This document shows, one piece after another, positions 23,301 through 34,305 of a stretch of DNA of 35,540 bases. The position numbers and the translations under genes were made by a program. Numbering within the stretch: the stretch's first letter is position 1; each line of letters opens with the position of its first letter. The notes beneath the pieces are model-generated. The model saw only the letters and a program-made list of their open reading frames with translations, did no database searches and was not told where the DNA came from. Source of the stretch: Phallusia fumigata (Eukaryota > Chordata > Ascidiacea > Phlebobranchia > Ascidiidae); the NCBI GenBank assembly GCA_008931825.1, contig QXVZ01025899.1, positions 1 through 35,540 on the forward strand. The letters are read 5' to 3'.

Positions 23301-26300
23301 GCAGAAACTGTATTCAGAACACTACCTGAAGCAACCAGTACAATGAGACCTGGAACTCCCCAACCAGCTGCAAATTTCATCCAGCCCAGTCTTGTAGACT
23401 TCATACTTTTTATGACCAAATTGACATAAAGCACAATGCCCTCAATTAACATCCACATTCCACTTGCCAACATGAAATAGTGGCTGAAAATAAATCAAAG
23501 GCTTAGATTTTCATACATGACAAGATATTTAGTTAGATATGACAAGATATTTAGTCATCTTGGAATATACCTGAAAAACACAATGGTTCCACACAGTCCA
23601 CTAATTCCATATGCTGCTTCACTTAGAAGTCTTATCATGTGAAAAGAGCCAAGTGCTGCCACAAAATTGGTGTGAACAATTGTTCTTTCCTTTGCCTTGG
23701 CACTGCTGGTGGAAACAGTTTTGGATCTTCGTCGAAGCACAAGAATTAGGCTTAAAAATGTAACCAGAAGACAGACAAATGACAATCCCTCCATAATGTA
23801 TTCTAGAATCTATGAATGTAAGAGTGTTAACGGAAAATATCTTAATTATGTTTTATTTATTAAAAACGATGGTAAAAATATATTCAAGTAGAACTTGATG
23901 AGTGGAATATCAACTTTATTGGCTAAGTTGTTCTGCCACCTCACCTATCAAGTTTTGCATTGACAAAAATACTATCCGCTAGTGTTTGAATTTAATTTTT
24001 AACATGGAATTATCAGAAATTTGAAGTTGCCTTCTCTTAGCATCTCTACTAGCAAAGTTTTTCACCTGTATGACATTTTGATGGAACTTGGGAACAGTGA
24101 ACGAATGCGGATTGACTTGAAACAAAATTGCAAACTTGGTTGTGTGATTGCAAACACAAGTAATTGAGTCCGAGCCAGAAGCTGTTGTGATGCATCCAGT
24201 AGAGAACCAATGGTGTGAGGTCTCATTCAAGTACTCGCAAGACAAACTATAATAAATAGAATTAGTGTAATAAAGCAATGTGGAGTAGGCGCAGTGAGTG
24301 CTTACTTTTTATCATTTTTCTTTATGGTTTGATTGAAAGATAGGGAAACCGACACATCTTCACCCTCTTCCGTATATGCAGTGACCGAGACAATAGATTC
24401 ATTGTTTGCTGTGCATTGGAGAGCTCCCTCTTTGGTTCTGCAGATAACAAAAATTGTAATCCTTTCCTGATCACTTGTGTTTCCTTGAGCAAGAAACTTT
24501 TGCTCAGATCCAGTGGACCTGGTGAGTTGATCCAAATCAAAGTCACCATTCACCAACTTCAGAAAATTGAAAAAATCAAATAAAAAATTATCCAACTGAA
24601 CTGCAATGAGGCAGGTCTCTTGACAGTTACGCATTCGGGCATTGTTTCACCCACTGAAGCTAAAAATGATACAAACAACAACTACAACAACAATTTTGCC
24701 TTTTAACCTACCCTTGAAGGATGGTGGAAAGTGTCACATATTCCACATACACCAGCAGGCTAATCTTTTTGTCTTCGATTTGAGTCTTCTTATCCACTGC
24801 TATCACTGTCCCACTTCTGAACTTAACAGGTTCAAAGAATGTTGATTTGTCTCTCTGTTAAAAAATGCAAAGAACAATAAAGTAAATTTTCCTGTAAATG
24901 ATATGCGTATGCACATTTAATACTGGGATCTGTCCTGAAGCTTTTATACGGGTCAATAGTAAACACACTCTTATAATCACAGTGCCAGTCCTTCAAGAGG
25001 CATTATACCGAAACTTGCTAAATGAAAATGCTTCGAAAGGCGACTACTATTTGGTACAACACCTTTTGCCTGGTCTGGCAGACTGTAACTCATACATTTC
25101 AGGTTGAAAATAACAATTTTTAGCATATTCATTCTGTGCATACCTTAAAATTCTGTGCATACCTTAAAAATAAAACCATAAAATCCATTGTGTCAACCAA
25201 ACATTAATAAACGTCCACACTGTGTCAAAAACATTCATGTCATATGACAAACAGCGTAGAAAGCCTAAGTTGGATGTGTTAACTCAAACCTTGACAAAGG
25301 CATAAAATATTCCTTTCTTGTTGAAATCCCAATTGACACCTTCGCCCTCAAGTCCCTTATCACGAAGCCACCTTTCCAACTGAGCATTAGAAAACAAAGA
25401 AATTTTACAACTTGTCAAATTATGTCAAACCCACTGCAGTGTTACCGAATTTGCGATGTGTATGGCCTGGGCTTTGGTTAGACTTGCATGGGCATTTTTT
25501 AGCTTGTCCAGTTGTTTTTGAAGGCTTGGATTGATCTCGAGGGCATCAGGAGGCAAAATTTCAGTAAATATTTCAGGTGCATGTAAAACCAGGGGTAAGT
25601 GTGGTGGAGGTTCTGTTAATTAAAACGTAAACACCCAATAAACCAAAACATCCAAATTTGTGACATTGCCACTGGTTCTGTGTCTTTCTTGCAAAAAAAA
25701 TGTATTTGATTTTGTTTGGTCCGTAATAGTTTTGAAACTTTGAATTCCTTAAGCGGATATCTAACTTTATTGTGTCTGTACTGTTTTTAACAATTCCTAA
25801 TGTTCAACAGAAACCAAAATGTTTATATTTTCAATGTATAGGTTTGTCAAACATTGTCTCAACAGACTTTTGTCTTTTCTTTTTCCAACTTTTTTGTTAA
25901 ATTTTAATCAAAAATATTCTCACACAAAATTATGATTTTTCTAAAAACATGGAAAAGTATCTATTTTATTTAAAACTATGAAAAAAATGCAAATCATAAA
26001 GTACACACCTGGGTTGTCCCATGCAAAGCAATTATCTCTCTTTGTGTTAATCGGATTGTAACAGCAATTTCTTTGAGTACACAACTCCTTTGATATGCTT
26101 CCACTGCCACAACTTTTTGAAAGGTTGCATTCTAAAATAGCAGAAAAGTTATTTTTCCAAAAATTTAAAGTAAGCCTTAATAGCTAGTTTGCACTTCTTT
26201 AATGTTGCATATCAGAAACAAACAAATTTTACTCACTTTTCGGTTCAACTGACCCGAAAGCTAAAAATAATAGAAGCAGTATCTTACAACACCATTGGGA

Positions 26301-29300
26301 GACCATTTCATACATGTCATTTGATATATTCCTCCCCAATCATATCTTGTTTTCTGCTTCAACAAACAAATGACAGAAACTAACTTCTCGATTCACTTTA
26401 CATCCATAACGAACAAAAGGGCTGAAAATAAATGTGAGGCACGCCTGGCAGTTTTTGACACGTACTGATACCAACTAAGGGCTCGATTATCCACCAAGAC
26501 AGGATGTTGCATCAGAAGATTAATTGATCCATCTGTCACGTACAATGTAATGCCATTTGATGCGTCCAGTTTATTTTTGGGCACAGCGCATCATGCTGGC
26601 TGCAAAAAGCTTGTCATGTTTTATGTGATTTTTATTTTTTTAGCATTTGGCTTTCCAGTATCTGAGCCATGTCGCTTGCCACTCAGCAAATGTTCGAAAA
26701 CAAATATTTTCCTTGGAGAGTGGGGGTGTTGGCAACAAGGCTTCGAAATGGAATGTGATTGCCAACGAGTGCTTGCTTTGTATCAAAAACTTAACCAATG
26801 CCTTAACTGACCACAATCTGAAACATTCAAGTATGCTGATTTTTAATAGTTGTTAACCAACAACCAATATACAAATCGTTGTATGGACAAAACTAATGTT
26901 CTTGTGTTTTTGTCTTTTAGGCCATTTTGATAATGATCAAAAGGGCATTTCCCGTCTCTCTTCAAAATCATCCACCTCTTCTCAGTCTAGCACAGGTATA
27001 GTTTAATTTTTTTTTTATTAAATACCCCAACATCAATAAATAGAGCTTAAAGCTGTGGAATATCGGACAAGCAAATATTTTCCAAAGGATTGTGTATTTT
27101 AATTTGTTGTCATCAGTACTTTATATGTTTGCGATCAGATGAAAAATCTCCGTTTTTATCTGTCTCCACGCTGCGTCGACGTCCTCTGAAATCCGATGGG
27201 AGCAACTCTCCAAACATGTCTTACTTTGACGTAAGTGCAGATTGCAACAAATCAAAACAGTTTAAACACTGCAAATTAAACGCAATCTGCTTGAGTCTGG
27301 AGCGTTTTGATTTTTCTTTTGTCTGTTTTCGTGTTTCACATGGAGTCACCAAACTATCTCCATCCAACAGGTGTCATCTTTGGATGCCACTGCAACAAAC
27401 TTGGGTAATGTAAACTCGCCGTTTCGCAATGGGCCGAACCTGGTTATCCCCACGCCCAAATTGTGGACTCGGCAACTATACAAGGTAGTTTGCGCCAAGA
27501 AAAATTATCGGAAAACGCATTAAACTTACTGGCGAAAATGTCTTTAGGGTAGCTTCAGCAACTCCCCGATGACACAAAGCCACGATAGTTGCAACGAAAA
27601 TGTGAGTTTATCTTTCACTTTTTGATGTAGAATCGTTTTCAAAATCCCATTCACACGTCTTTAGTGTCCATTACAGCAGGTCAATTGTTCCAAACCGGAA
27701 GAAAAGTTTAGATTTTTACTTTTTCAATTATTTACAAGTGAATTTTTTCTTTCATTATTATACTTTATATCATTTCTTGTCTTGTCAGTGGGGGAGGGAT
27801 GAAAGTTTCAAATATTTTCAAATAAATGGGGAAAGGTTTAAAAAAGGTTGGGAACCACTGTGGTAGGCTAATACTTTTCTTCGTCGCGTAGCAAATTCGG
27901 ACATCCATAGCGTTTTTTTCGAGCGTTTTTCGTCATATCTGGTTATTTGAACCGTATATTAAAAAATCCGATCCGGCTTATAGTCTTTATTTTCCACCAG
28001 GTCGACCAGCAGCAGTTGAATACACGAGTAAACGGATTCCTCGCAAGGATCGAAAAGTCGATCAAGAAGTTCTCCATCGTTTCGTACTTGATTAAAAAGG
28101 TGAACATCGCGGCGCTGAATCGCGAAAAAGCTATTTCAGAAACAATTTCCAGCTAAGCGCTACTAATCGTGACTGACCATTTCCTACGTTCGCCTTAAAA
28201 AGCCCCGCTCGTTTCTTAGATGCCAGACCGCAACGCTGCCAACTTGTTTTCCGGGCGATGCGTGTGTAAGTGGGCACTGCAGAGCATTTCGGTTTTGGTG
28301 GAAGCCTCATTTACCAAAGACGACTACGGCGTGGTGCAGCGACGTCTTGATGAGATTCTTGCCGCCTTGCTGGATCTACACATTGTAAGCGACTGTTCCT
28401 TAACACGTTCTTTACAAAACAGATTTAAACACAGATAACAAAAATTTGTGTCAACCAATCAAGTTTTCATTTTGTTCACAGCGCCCAAAAAAACAAAACA
28501 GTGCACATGAATAATAATACGTTTCACGAAAACGCTGGAAACAAAAAATGGACTAGCCTGAGCCACTAGTCTATTACTTGTCGCTGACCCTATCTATTTG
28601 AAAATTTCAAATCCAAATTGAAGTCACTCGAGCTTTGTTAAGGAAAAGGAATCGGTTTTTAATTTTTTTCGAATAGGAATACAGCACACGAACGATGCGA
28701 ATATTTGAAAACGCTAACGATGGCGGCGAGTCAACTAGTGCAATTTCCGCGGGCAATAATTGGAAACATGCCATGTTTCGTAGCCAAACTGTTTTCGCGC
28801 CAATAATACAACTTTTGACAATAAGCTTCTCTTGGTTAACATCGTATCGCTGGTGCGTGGTAAATCCAACCACTTCTAAACGCGTCGCATGGAAATAAGT
28901 TTAGTAACACTGGAGTACTCTATGACGGTTGATGTTACCTGTAGCGTTTTACCCGTTGTTACGCCTCTTACAGCGACAAGTAGCTTTGCGCTGCTTTGGC
29001 GAGTCATTGGATGACAAGTGTTTCACAAACTAGCACTGGTTAGTATCTTCTTATTGTCCAATATTGTCATGCACCGTTAGAAAGCAAGTTCCAGCTGACA
29101 CTATAAGTTCGGTAAGAATTACCTTTTGAACCAGTGGAGTTTAAATTACTACAATGTGGCGGACCCAAAAAGGAAGGGGAAATCTTCGCACAAAAGCAGT
29201 ATTCGTTTTCTACACAACTGAATGAAATAGTCGAAACACCTTTTAAACGTCTTTTATTTTTCTGTCCAGGCTTTGGAAAAATACAACAAACTGCCGGTCT

Positions 29301-29473
29301 CATCTTCGTCGCCGGCGGTACTTTCCCTTTTGCGGGAAATCCGCGGTCTAAGGAACGAATGCAAGAGCGCAATTTATCGCATCACCAACACGTTTGGCTC
29401 CCATCTTGACGCTGTTCCTGTGAATCCAGAGCACAAACGCAAGCTGTGTGGATTTGTCGAACACAAGGAATGA
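17364..29473 (+). CDS. NDC1: transmembrane nucleoporin NDC1
   Basis: NDC1 anchors nuclear pore complexes in the nuclear envelope. Coding exons: 17364-17390, 17836-17956, 18495-18596, 18661-18847, 20104-20218, 20288-20445, 20509-20641, 20706-20798, 26644-26830, 26921-26995, 27139-27230, 27371-27484, 27548-27601, 28001-28099, 28220-28384, 29270-29473 (TGA). The sum is 1926 nt, 641 aa, close to vertebrate NDC1. The N-terminal half holds about six TM segments (WTTNFVFLLAFFFFWI; QVWFIIIALAFVSAFYIALF; CHGLLAVVIFILVSFLA; HWLLLLLFSGVVG; VIFYYFLGF; ILWTLVLCGTLLLVL). A Ser-rich cytoplasmic middle follows, then the conserved C-terminus (VEASFTKDDYGVVQ; EKYNKLP; SAIYRITNTFG). ATG 17364 is the first in-frame ATG, with A at -3. 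The 5.8 kb intron after exon 8 holds an opposite-strand GPCR gene. Confidence 0.93.
18336..18562 (+). repeat. 113-bp exact duplication flanking N (assembly join)
   Basis: 18336-18448 and 18450-18562 are identical and separated only by N at 18449. The repeated stretch contains the NDC1 exon 3 acceptor and the first 68 bases of that exon. The second copy is used in the gene model because its exon is intact. Exact identity beside a gap marker points to unmerged overlapping contig ends. Confidence 0.9.
18986..20006 (+). repeat. tandem duplication of about 506 bp in NDC1 intron
   Basis: Copy 1 (18986-19491) and copy 2 (19492-20006) are directly adjacent and share most of their sequence, from agagtagagctcctttatgc to cacaaagtcttgtgac, with scattered substitutions and small indels. 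They lie in the intron 18848-20103. The differences show a real, older tandem duplication and not an assembly echo. Confidence 0.88.
21004..21898 (-). other. GPCR cytoplasmic tail exon with CxxC-C-H cluster
   Basis: A single 895-base last exon encoding the final 298 residues. Contains CVICGTSKKTCRH (residues 776-788), a C-x2-C-x6-C-x-H arrangement that could bind zinc, then long Ser/Thr/Pro/Lys-rich stretches and a Lys-rich C-terminal helix (KLIKAVEKWKQEEERMKK). It is joined to the receptor by an in-phase exon (22064-22174); read alone it would look like a separate 289 aa protein. Confidence 0.85.
21004..26315 (-). CDS. adhesion G protein-coupled receptor, complete
   Basis: Class B2 receptor of 1010 aa. 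Exons in transcript order: 26237-26315, 26009-26131, 25446-25612, 25290-25379, 24712-24854, 24306-24518, 24066-24246, 23571-23809, 23326-23483, 23008-23102, 22754-22947, 22516-22693, 22281-22447, 22064-22174, 21004-21898 (TAG). The sum is 3033 nt and all phases agree. Order: signal peptide (CCKILLLLFLAFGSVEP); a Cys-rich module; Asn-glycosylation sites and a GAIN-like region; a GPS (CEYLNETSHHW ... GCITT ... CVCNHTTKFAIL), predicted cut at T307/T308; seven TM helices (residues about 333-620; SHYFMLASGMWMLIEGIVLY in TM3, EYCWLS before TM5, GVPWLIGFLV in TM6, LNGLQGVFIFILY in TM7); and a 390-residue Ser/Lys-rich tail. Subfamily not resolved. It lies wholly inside an NDC1 intron. Confidence 0.93.
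24066..24246 (-). other. GPCR exon with GPS autoproteolysis motif
   Basis: Encodes NLSCEYLNETSHHWFSTGC, then TCVCNHTTKFAILFQV. Four Cys, the conserved Trp and the H-x-T tripeptide identify the GPS of the GAIN domain. The residue before the cut site is Thr (HT/T) where most receptors have Leu (HL/T). The predicted tethered agonist begins TKFAILFQV. Confidence 0.85.
24306..24518 (-). other. GPCR exon 6 with SINE-derived start
   Basis: The exon begins with the G of an AGG (acceptor caactcaccag); this is the only acceptor that keeps phase with the previous exon, since all upstream ones hit stops. Its first bases and the intron end match the reverse complement of the SINE at 32590-32790, including the 20-base run aagtttcttgctcaaggaaa. 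Residues 202-215 (STGSEQKFLAQGNT) correspond to the SINE-derived part. Confidence 0.7.
26009..26131 (-). other. GPCR Cys-rich module, trefoil-like
   Basis: After the signal peptide comes KCNLSKSC, then LCTQRNCCYNP and DNCFAW. The spacing C-x2-R-x-C-C-[YF]-x-P ... C-F resembles the C-terminal half of a P-type (trefoil) domain. The first half is short, so a complete trefoil is not assured. Confidence 0.5.
26237..26315 (-). other. GPCR start exon with signal peptide
   Basis: Reads MYEMVSQWCCKILLLLFLAF then GSVEPK, a classic signal peptide with cleavage likely after GS or nearby. Met4 is an alternative start. It ends in phase 1 at a gtgagt donor. It lies 328 bases from NDC1 exon 9, so the receptor promoter must overlap the 3' part of the NDC1 intron. 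Confidence 0.8.
28590..28640 (+). repeat. SINE 3' fragment in NDC1 intron
   Basis: tccaaattgaagtcactc near 28612-28629 is shared with the SINE body at 32590-32790. Only the 3' part is recognisable here. It lies in the intron between coding exons 15 and 16. Confidence 0.5.
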
Positions 29474-30844
29474 ATTTGTGGACGAAGTGAAGTGAACACG
29501 CCTGTGTTGCGTTTCTTCTGTGTTTGGTAAATTTCCAAAACAAAACTTGCAAAGAACGATAGTAAGCTATTCTCGTGGACCTGCTATTGGATTACCGTGC
29601 ATAACTATACACTGGGTGTCAAAATTTTTCAACTGATAACCCTGTACTTTTGGTGATCTGGTAATCTAAATATGCATTAAAAGTTAAGTGTTAAAAAGCA
29701 TGAGAACAATTGCCTAATTAAGACTATTTGAAAATAGCCCGTTGTAAAGTTCATGCAGTGCTAAAAATATGTACACAATAGCACTAAGCCAGTGTTTCTC
29801 AACCGGTCTCCACAGAAAGAGTTTTGGGATCCGAAAGCTTTGCATGCAGATGATGAAAGCATGGTAGCAAAATGAAAATACCCGTTCCAACCTACAAAAG
29901 ACGGCTAATTGAGCGCTGCTCAAGAAAATAGGCTACAGAGAGTTACAATATGTTACTCATATGAACAAGCATGTTTATTTACTTTAAAACGTGTTCAATA
30001 AAAGGGGCTCCATATAGCTTTCGGCCAAATCGTCAAAACGGACCAGGACACTGAAAAGGTTGGAACCACTGCGCTAAGCAATCAGCGTACCTAAAAAAAC
30101 ATACTAAACCCAGGACAATTTCGACAAATACGCGCTGCGGCGAAGTTTTTTTCCAAAAAAAATGGTTGGCTAAAGCTGATTTTAGCAAGCAAGTTTTGTA
30201 CACTTAACTGCTCCAAATAAAGCAGCAAATTAAAAGGATTTTTCGCAAAAAAACGCTTCCGATCGGAGAGGTGGAGTTTGGTCACAAGAATGTCGTCGCA
30301 ACGACAAACAAAGACGAGGTAATGAGTTGATTGTGAAACGCTTCTGTGTTTACGTCGCCACATAATAGTTTGTAATTCGTTTTGTCTCCCTATTGTTAGG
30401 TCGGGGAATGAAAACTAAAGGACATGTTTCGCATCAAAGACTGTCCAATGACTGAATGTGTCACGCGATATTGTCTTGACAAACGCCCTTACTTTTAAAA
30501 GCTTCCAACAAGGCTGAATCAGAATACATTTAAATGTGTTGCTTCCATTTAATTCAAAATACGAAAAGCGATAAATCGTTTGGCAAAGAGGCTCCATAAT
30601 AATGTGTGGCAGGACAGCTATTGTTGCGGCGCGGCCATTTCATGCCATAACAATATTGAATGTTGTGTAAATACGGCTGGGCTCAAAGAAATTGTATTTG
30701 TCTAACAGGAGAGCAGGGCGAGCGGTTTGATACAATCTAGACATATTTAGTTGTTTCGTAACTGGTGACGGACAAAAGACAGGCAAAATTTTGTTTACTT
30801 TACACGTAACCTGCTGTTGCACAAGGCGTGTTGTATGCTTAAAC
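29474..30844. other. intergenic region after NDC1
   Basis: Holds the NDC1 3' UTR (ATTAAA at 29676-29681), a hAT MITE at 29790-30071, and the upstream region of the next gene. Other frames (30091-30363, 30415-30597, 30640-31041 on the - strand) are not supported by splice structure or homology. Confidence 0.65.
29790..30071. mobile_element. hAT-type MITE with 8-bp target duplication
   Basis: 282 bases with ends cagtgtttctcaacc and, in reverse complement, cagtggttccaacc, both typical of hAT elements. Flanks cactaagc (29782-29789) and cgctaagc (30072-30079) agree at 7 of 8 positions. No transposase ORF. Confidence 0.72.
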
Positions 30845-33800
30845 ATGGTTAGCGGAACGAAAGCGAAGTCATACTTTCCCGGAAGCGAATTCCAGTACAA
30901 CTTTACAGCGAACCGAACCTTTAGCAGGCAAGGTGGGCGTCGTGGATCTACACCAAAAGCAGTTAAAATACGATCGCGACCCAGCACAAGAGGTAAGTGA
31001 CAGATAAAACCCAGCCGGTGTTGCATTGCTTTATAGGTCATAGTCTCGATAGTTTATTTGAAATGCTTCACTCCCGAGCTTTCGCCAGCAGCGACCCAAA
31101 TAAAGTCGTTGTTGGAAAAAATAGATGAATCTTATCGATGTTAAAACACTATTTCTTTCTTTGATTCCGACTTTACTTGTTTCGCCTGGATTTCACTGAA
31201 TTGCAAAAATCGGAATAATATTACCCATACTAATCAAGTGACTTGACTTTGAGCTCTGGCACAGAAATCTTAACTTGTTTTGCATTAAATTGTGCAGCGC
31301 GGTCATTTCAGTTGACACCATTTCCAGACGCTTTGTTATTAAAACCGCTGATTTGACATTTATAGGAAGCCAACTTTCGCCGGAAGATGTGATAGCATTG
31401 GCGCAGTCGCCGGAATCAGACCTCATTCGTCAGTCGTTCGGCAGCTCGCTGTTGCTTCTGCAGAGTGGCAGAAGGAAGATAAAACCTGGAGAGTTCGTTG
31501 ATTTGCGCAGACTCTCGCAAGAGCCGACATCTCCTGCCTTATCCCTTCGCGGTGACCTGCCAACCCCACGACTGGCGCAGCATCTTGTAAAACACATTTC
31601 GGCGAAGGAGATGAGGTAAAATTTGTGTTTGTGTTTCGTTTACTTTTACAACAAATAAAAACTTGCTTTGTGTTGCAGAAAGCAAGCTTCAACACAAACG
31701 TCGTTCGGGGAGGCTGCGGTAGCGAAATATTCGAATAACAAGACAGAGGTTAAGTTTTAGTCAATTCACAACATGCTAAACAGCTTATGTCGTCCTTTTT
31801 CCCCAAAAAACAACAAAATAAGCTATTTTTTTAACTGTCGCAGTTGCCAAAAACTTGGGGCTCTGTAAAATCATCGACCAAATCGCACGACTCTTACCCC
31901 AATTACGACGCTGATCGCTGCGTACGATGCTCTGAATTCCCAGACATCCAAATCGAAGGAAGGTAATAATCCATGCTTTTTCCTTCAAGTCTCTGTCGCA
32001 TATTGTCTCGACCGGCAATGTCTACATCTGTGGTTTTCAAACTTTCAAAATATTTACATAACGGCGCCATCGCGATTTTTTCGATAACTCAAAGACTACA
32101 TCTAATTAACCTGATTCGATTATAGTTTTTCAACGCTTTGTGTGTAATTCAGTTGTTACTTGTGATGTCACAAAGCAGTTTTGCGCATTTGTGCCTCAAA
32201 AGGCGCAATCAATTGATTCGTACCCTGTGAAAAAAAAGATGTCAGTTATAGTTACGCGATATAGCATCGACGTTTCGCAAGCCCTGTAATATCGCTTCAT
32301 AGACCCCTGGGATACCGCGGACCCCACTTTGAGAACCACCGGACTACAATAATTTACAAACGTTTTGCAGATCGCTAAGTAGAATCTTGACGAATTCCAA
32401 CACTTTGATGGCTCGAGAGCACTGTGAAATTCTCGGACCCGAGTCCTGCCCAGATTGCGCAAGGACGAGGTCACAGAGGTCCCACCAGCGCCGTTGCATG
32501 TGAGCATGATTGTAATTGATCCACTGACTTCCATAAATATTATTGTGGACTACAATTCCCGCGATACAGTAAGGAGCTGTAAGAAACACTGTTAGAGAAA
32601 CTGTTTTCCGCCATGTGGTTGACAAGACTGCCTTGTGCTCGCAAGGTTGTGGGTTCTAATTCTGTTTCGGTCGTTTCTCTTTCCTTGAGCAAGAAACTTA
32701 AGCAACATTGCCCCAACCCAGTTGAACCTGACGGGTGGAGTCCAAATTGAAGTCACTCTCTTCAAAGATGCAAAAAAATATTCCAACAAAACTGGAATGA
32801 GACGGGTAGCTCGACGACGGGCTCATGTCATTATGAGTATAACGCATTCAGCTGTTGCTGACAATTAGCTATGTTTACATGTCGCAGAGAGACGAGTCCT
32901 TCTGTTGCAACCGATGTCTACAAGTTAGCGTTGGTGCACGAGCGCGCCCCCTATCTTAGCATGCGCGAAGTTCAGAGGAAAGTTTACGACGGAGAAATTT
33001 GCGACAACGTCAGTCCGCCGTTGCGAAGCACAACAGCCCCCAGTGCGTTGGAACTAAAAACCTCCATCGAACAGCCTGACGTAAGAGGCTATTAAGGAAA
33101 CTTGTTTTGAATATTTTTTGTATGCCGACATTTAAAACCAAATGCAAATTATAACATTACGTTTTTTTGTGTACGACAGCTCTCGTAAGATTTTTTGTGA
33201 ATATTCTCATCAAAACATACTTGCAAAAATAGTTCTTAATGGCTTTGTGCTTGTGTTTGACTAAGCGCGCGCTTCGTTTTATTGTTTATTATTTCCAAGA
33301 TAACTTGCGCGAATCACCTGCTGATCGGATTAATATACATCTGGGTCCCTATCTTTTCATACTATCCATGACGTCGTTTTTTCTCACCTTGCATTATCTT
33401 AAGAGTTATAGCAATTCCGTGTTTAGTGTTTTAAAACATATTGAACGGTGTTTTTTACATGTTTGATATCATTTCGATTCTTAATTATCATTTATATTCC
33501 TCTTTTACAGTTCAAAGATCCAGAAATTTCTGTAACAATAAACAAACGAAGATCGCGGGATCAAAAGTCTTCAAAGTCGTTTGGCAAACCTGGAACCGCG
33601 TCAACGTTCGAAACCATCTTGGAAGCGTCGGAAACGTCCAGCGAATCAGACATGGATGACGAAATAAGGGCGATTCAATTTTCCCCTGATACTTCTACCG
33701 ACGAGGAGCTACCCCGCGTAGAGTACAGGAAAAAAGATTTAGAAAAGCCACATAAAGTCAAGTTGTTTCCTGCGATCGAGAAAAACAAGAATAGTGGCGA

Positions 33801-34305
33801 GGTTGAAAAGGTAGATACAAGTGCAACCCAAATTTCCATAGTAGAAGGCCAAACTAAACCACTCTACAAAAAACGTGCAGCGGATCTTCACGTTGTTATT
33901 GCAAATCAACATGTTGGCGAAGCAAACATCAAAAATCAGGGGAAAGTCAAACATGCAAAACGACTGAACACGTTCACGAAGGATACCGTGCCATCGCGCG
34001 ATTTCTTTTTCGACATCGGTGATTTAGCGGACCGCTTGCGCCGTACTGAAATCACTGAGCGTGCCATCAGACGAAAGCAGAGGGAAGCCGAAGAAGAATT
34101 TCTTCGAGCTATGGCAGAGGAGGCTGTACCGAAGCCAACCACTCCACCGAGTGACCTTGCCACAGACTCTGCTTCTGTGGACTCCTTTGATCATATTAGG
34201 GCCTTCAACATGTCGTACGAGCCTCCAGTTTTGTACGAGAACAAAGGACGATATTTAGGCGTAAAAGCGCCACCAGCTGGCCATCGGGCAAGCGCCAGTC
34301 GATAA
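30845..34305 (+). CDS. uncharacterised disordered protein, 524 aa
   Basis: Six coding exons: 30845-30992, 31366-31615, 31679-31748, 31844-31962, 32888-33080, 33511-34305 (TAA); sum 1575 nt with agreeing phases. It starts MVSGTKAKSYFPGSEFQY. No signal peptide or TM segment. The sequence is rich in Ser, Lys, Arg and Glu, with SPED, SESD and STDEE clusters that look like phosphorylation sites. A predicted helix or coiled coil, RDFFFDIGDLADRLRRTEIT followed by ERAIRRKQREAEEEFLRAM, lies near the C-terminus, then ENKGRYLGVKAPP. I do not recognise the family and assign no function. AATAAA signals lie at 34384-34389 and 34402-34407. The last 146 codons and the 3' flank recur after the N at 34572. Confidence 0.85.
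32027..32339. mobile_element. probable hAT-like element remnant
   Basis: The right end, in reverse complement, is ggtggttctcaaagtggggt followed by ccgcgg, a common hAT terminal sequence. The left end ctgtggttttcaaac is a plausible partner. No clear target duplication, so the limits are approximate. Intron between exons 4 and 5 of the uncharacterised gene. Confidence 0.45.
32590..32790 (+). mobile_element. tRNA-derived SINE
   Basis: A perfect A-box (tggttgacaag, 32616-32626) and a near-match B-box (ggttctaattc, 32652-32662) are spaced as in a tRNA promoter. They are followed by a body (ttccttgagcaagaaactta ... gttgaacctgacgggtggag, tccaaattgaagtcactctc) and an A-rich part. The body recurs in partial form at 28590-28640 and, in antisense, at the GPCR exon near 24478-24550. 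Confidence 0.7.

Noticed and set aside
24519..24634. Extension of GPCR exon 6 to an upstream Met (MRNCQETC)
   Set aside because: The preceding exon ends in phase 2; every acceptor upstream of 24519 gives a stop or the wrong phase.
27790..27870. aaggttgggaaccactg as a hAT right end in an NDC1 intron
   Set aside because: It looks like a terminal repeat, but no left partner or target duplication was found.
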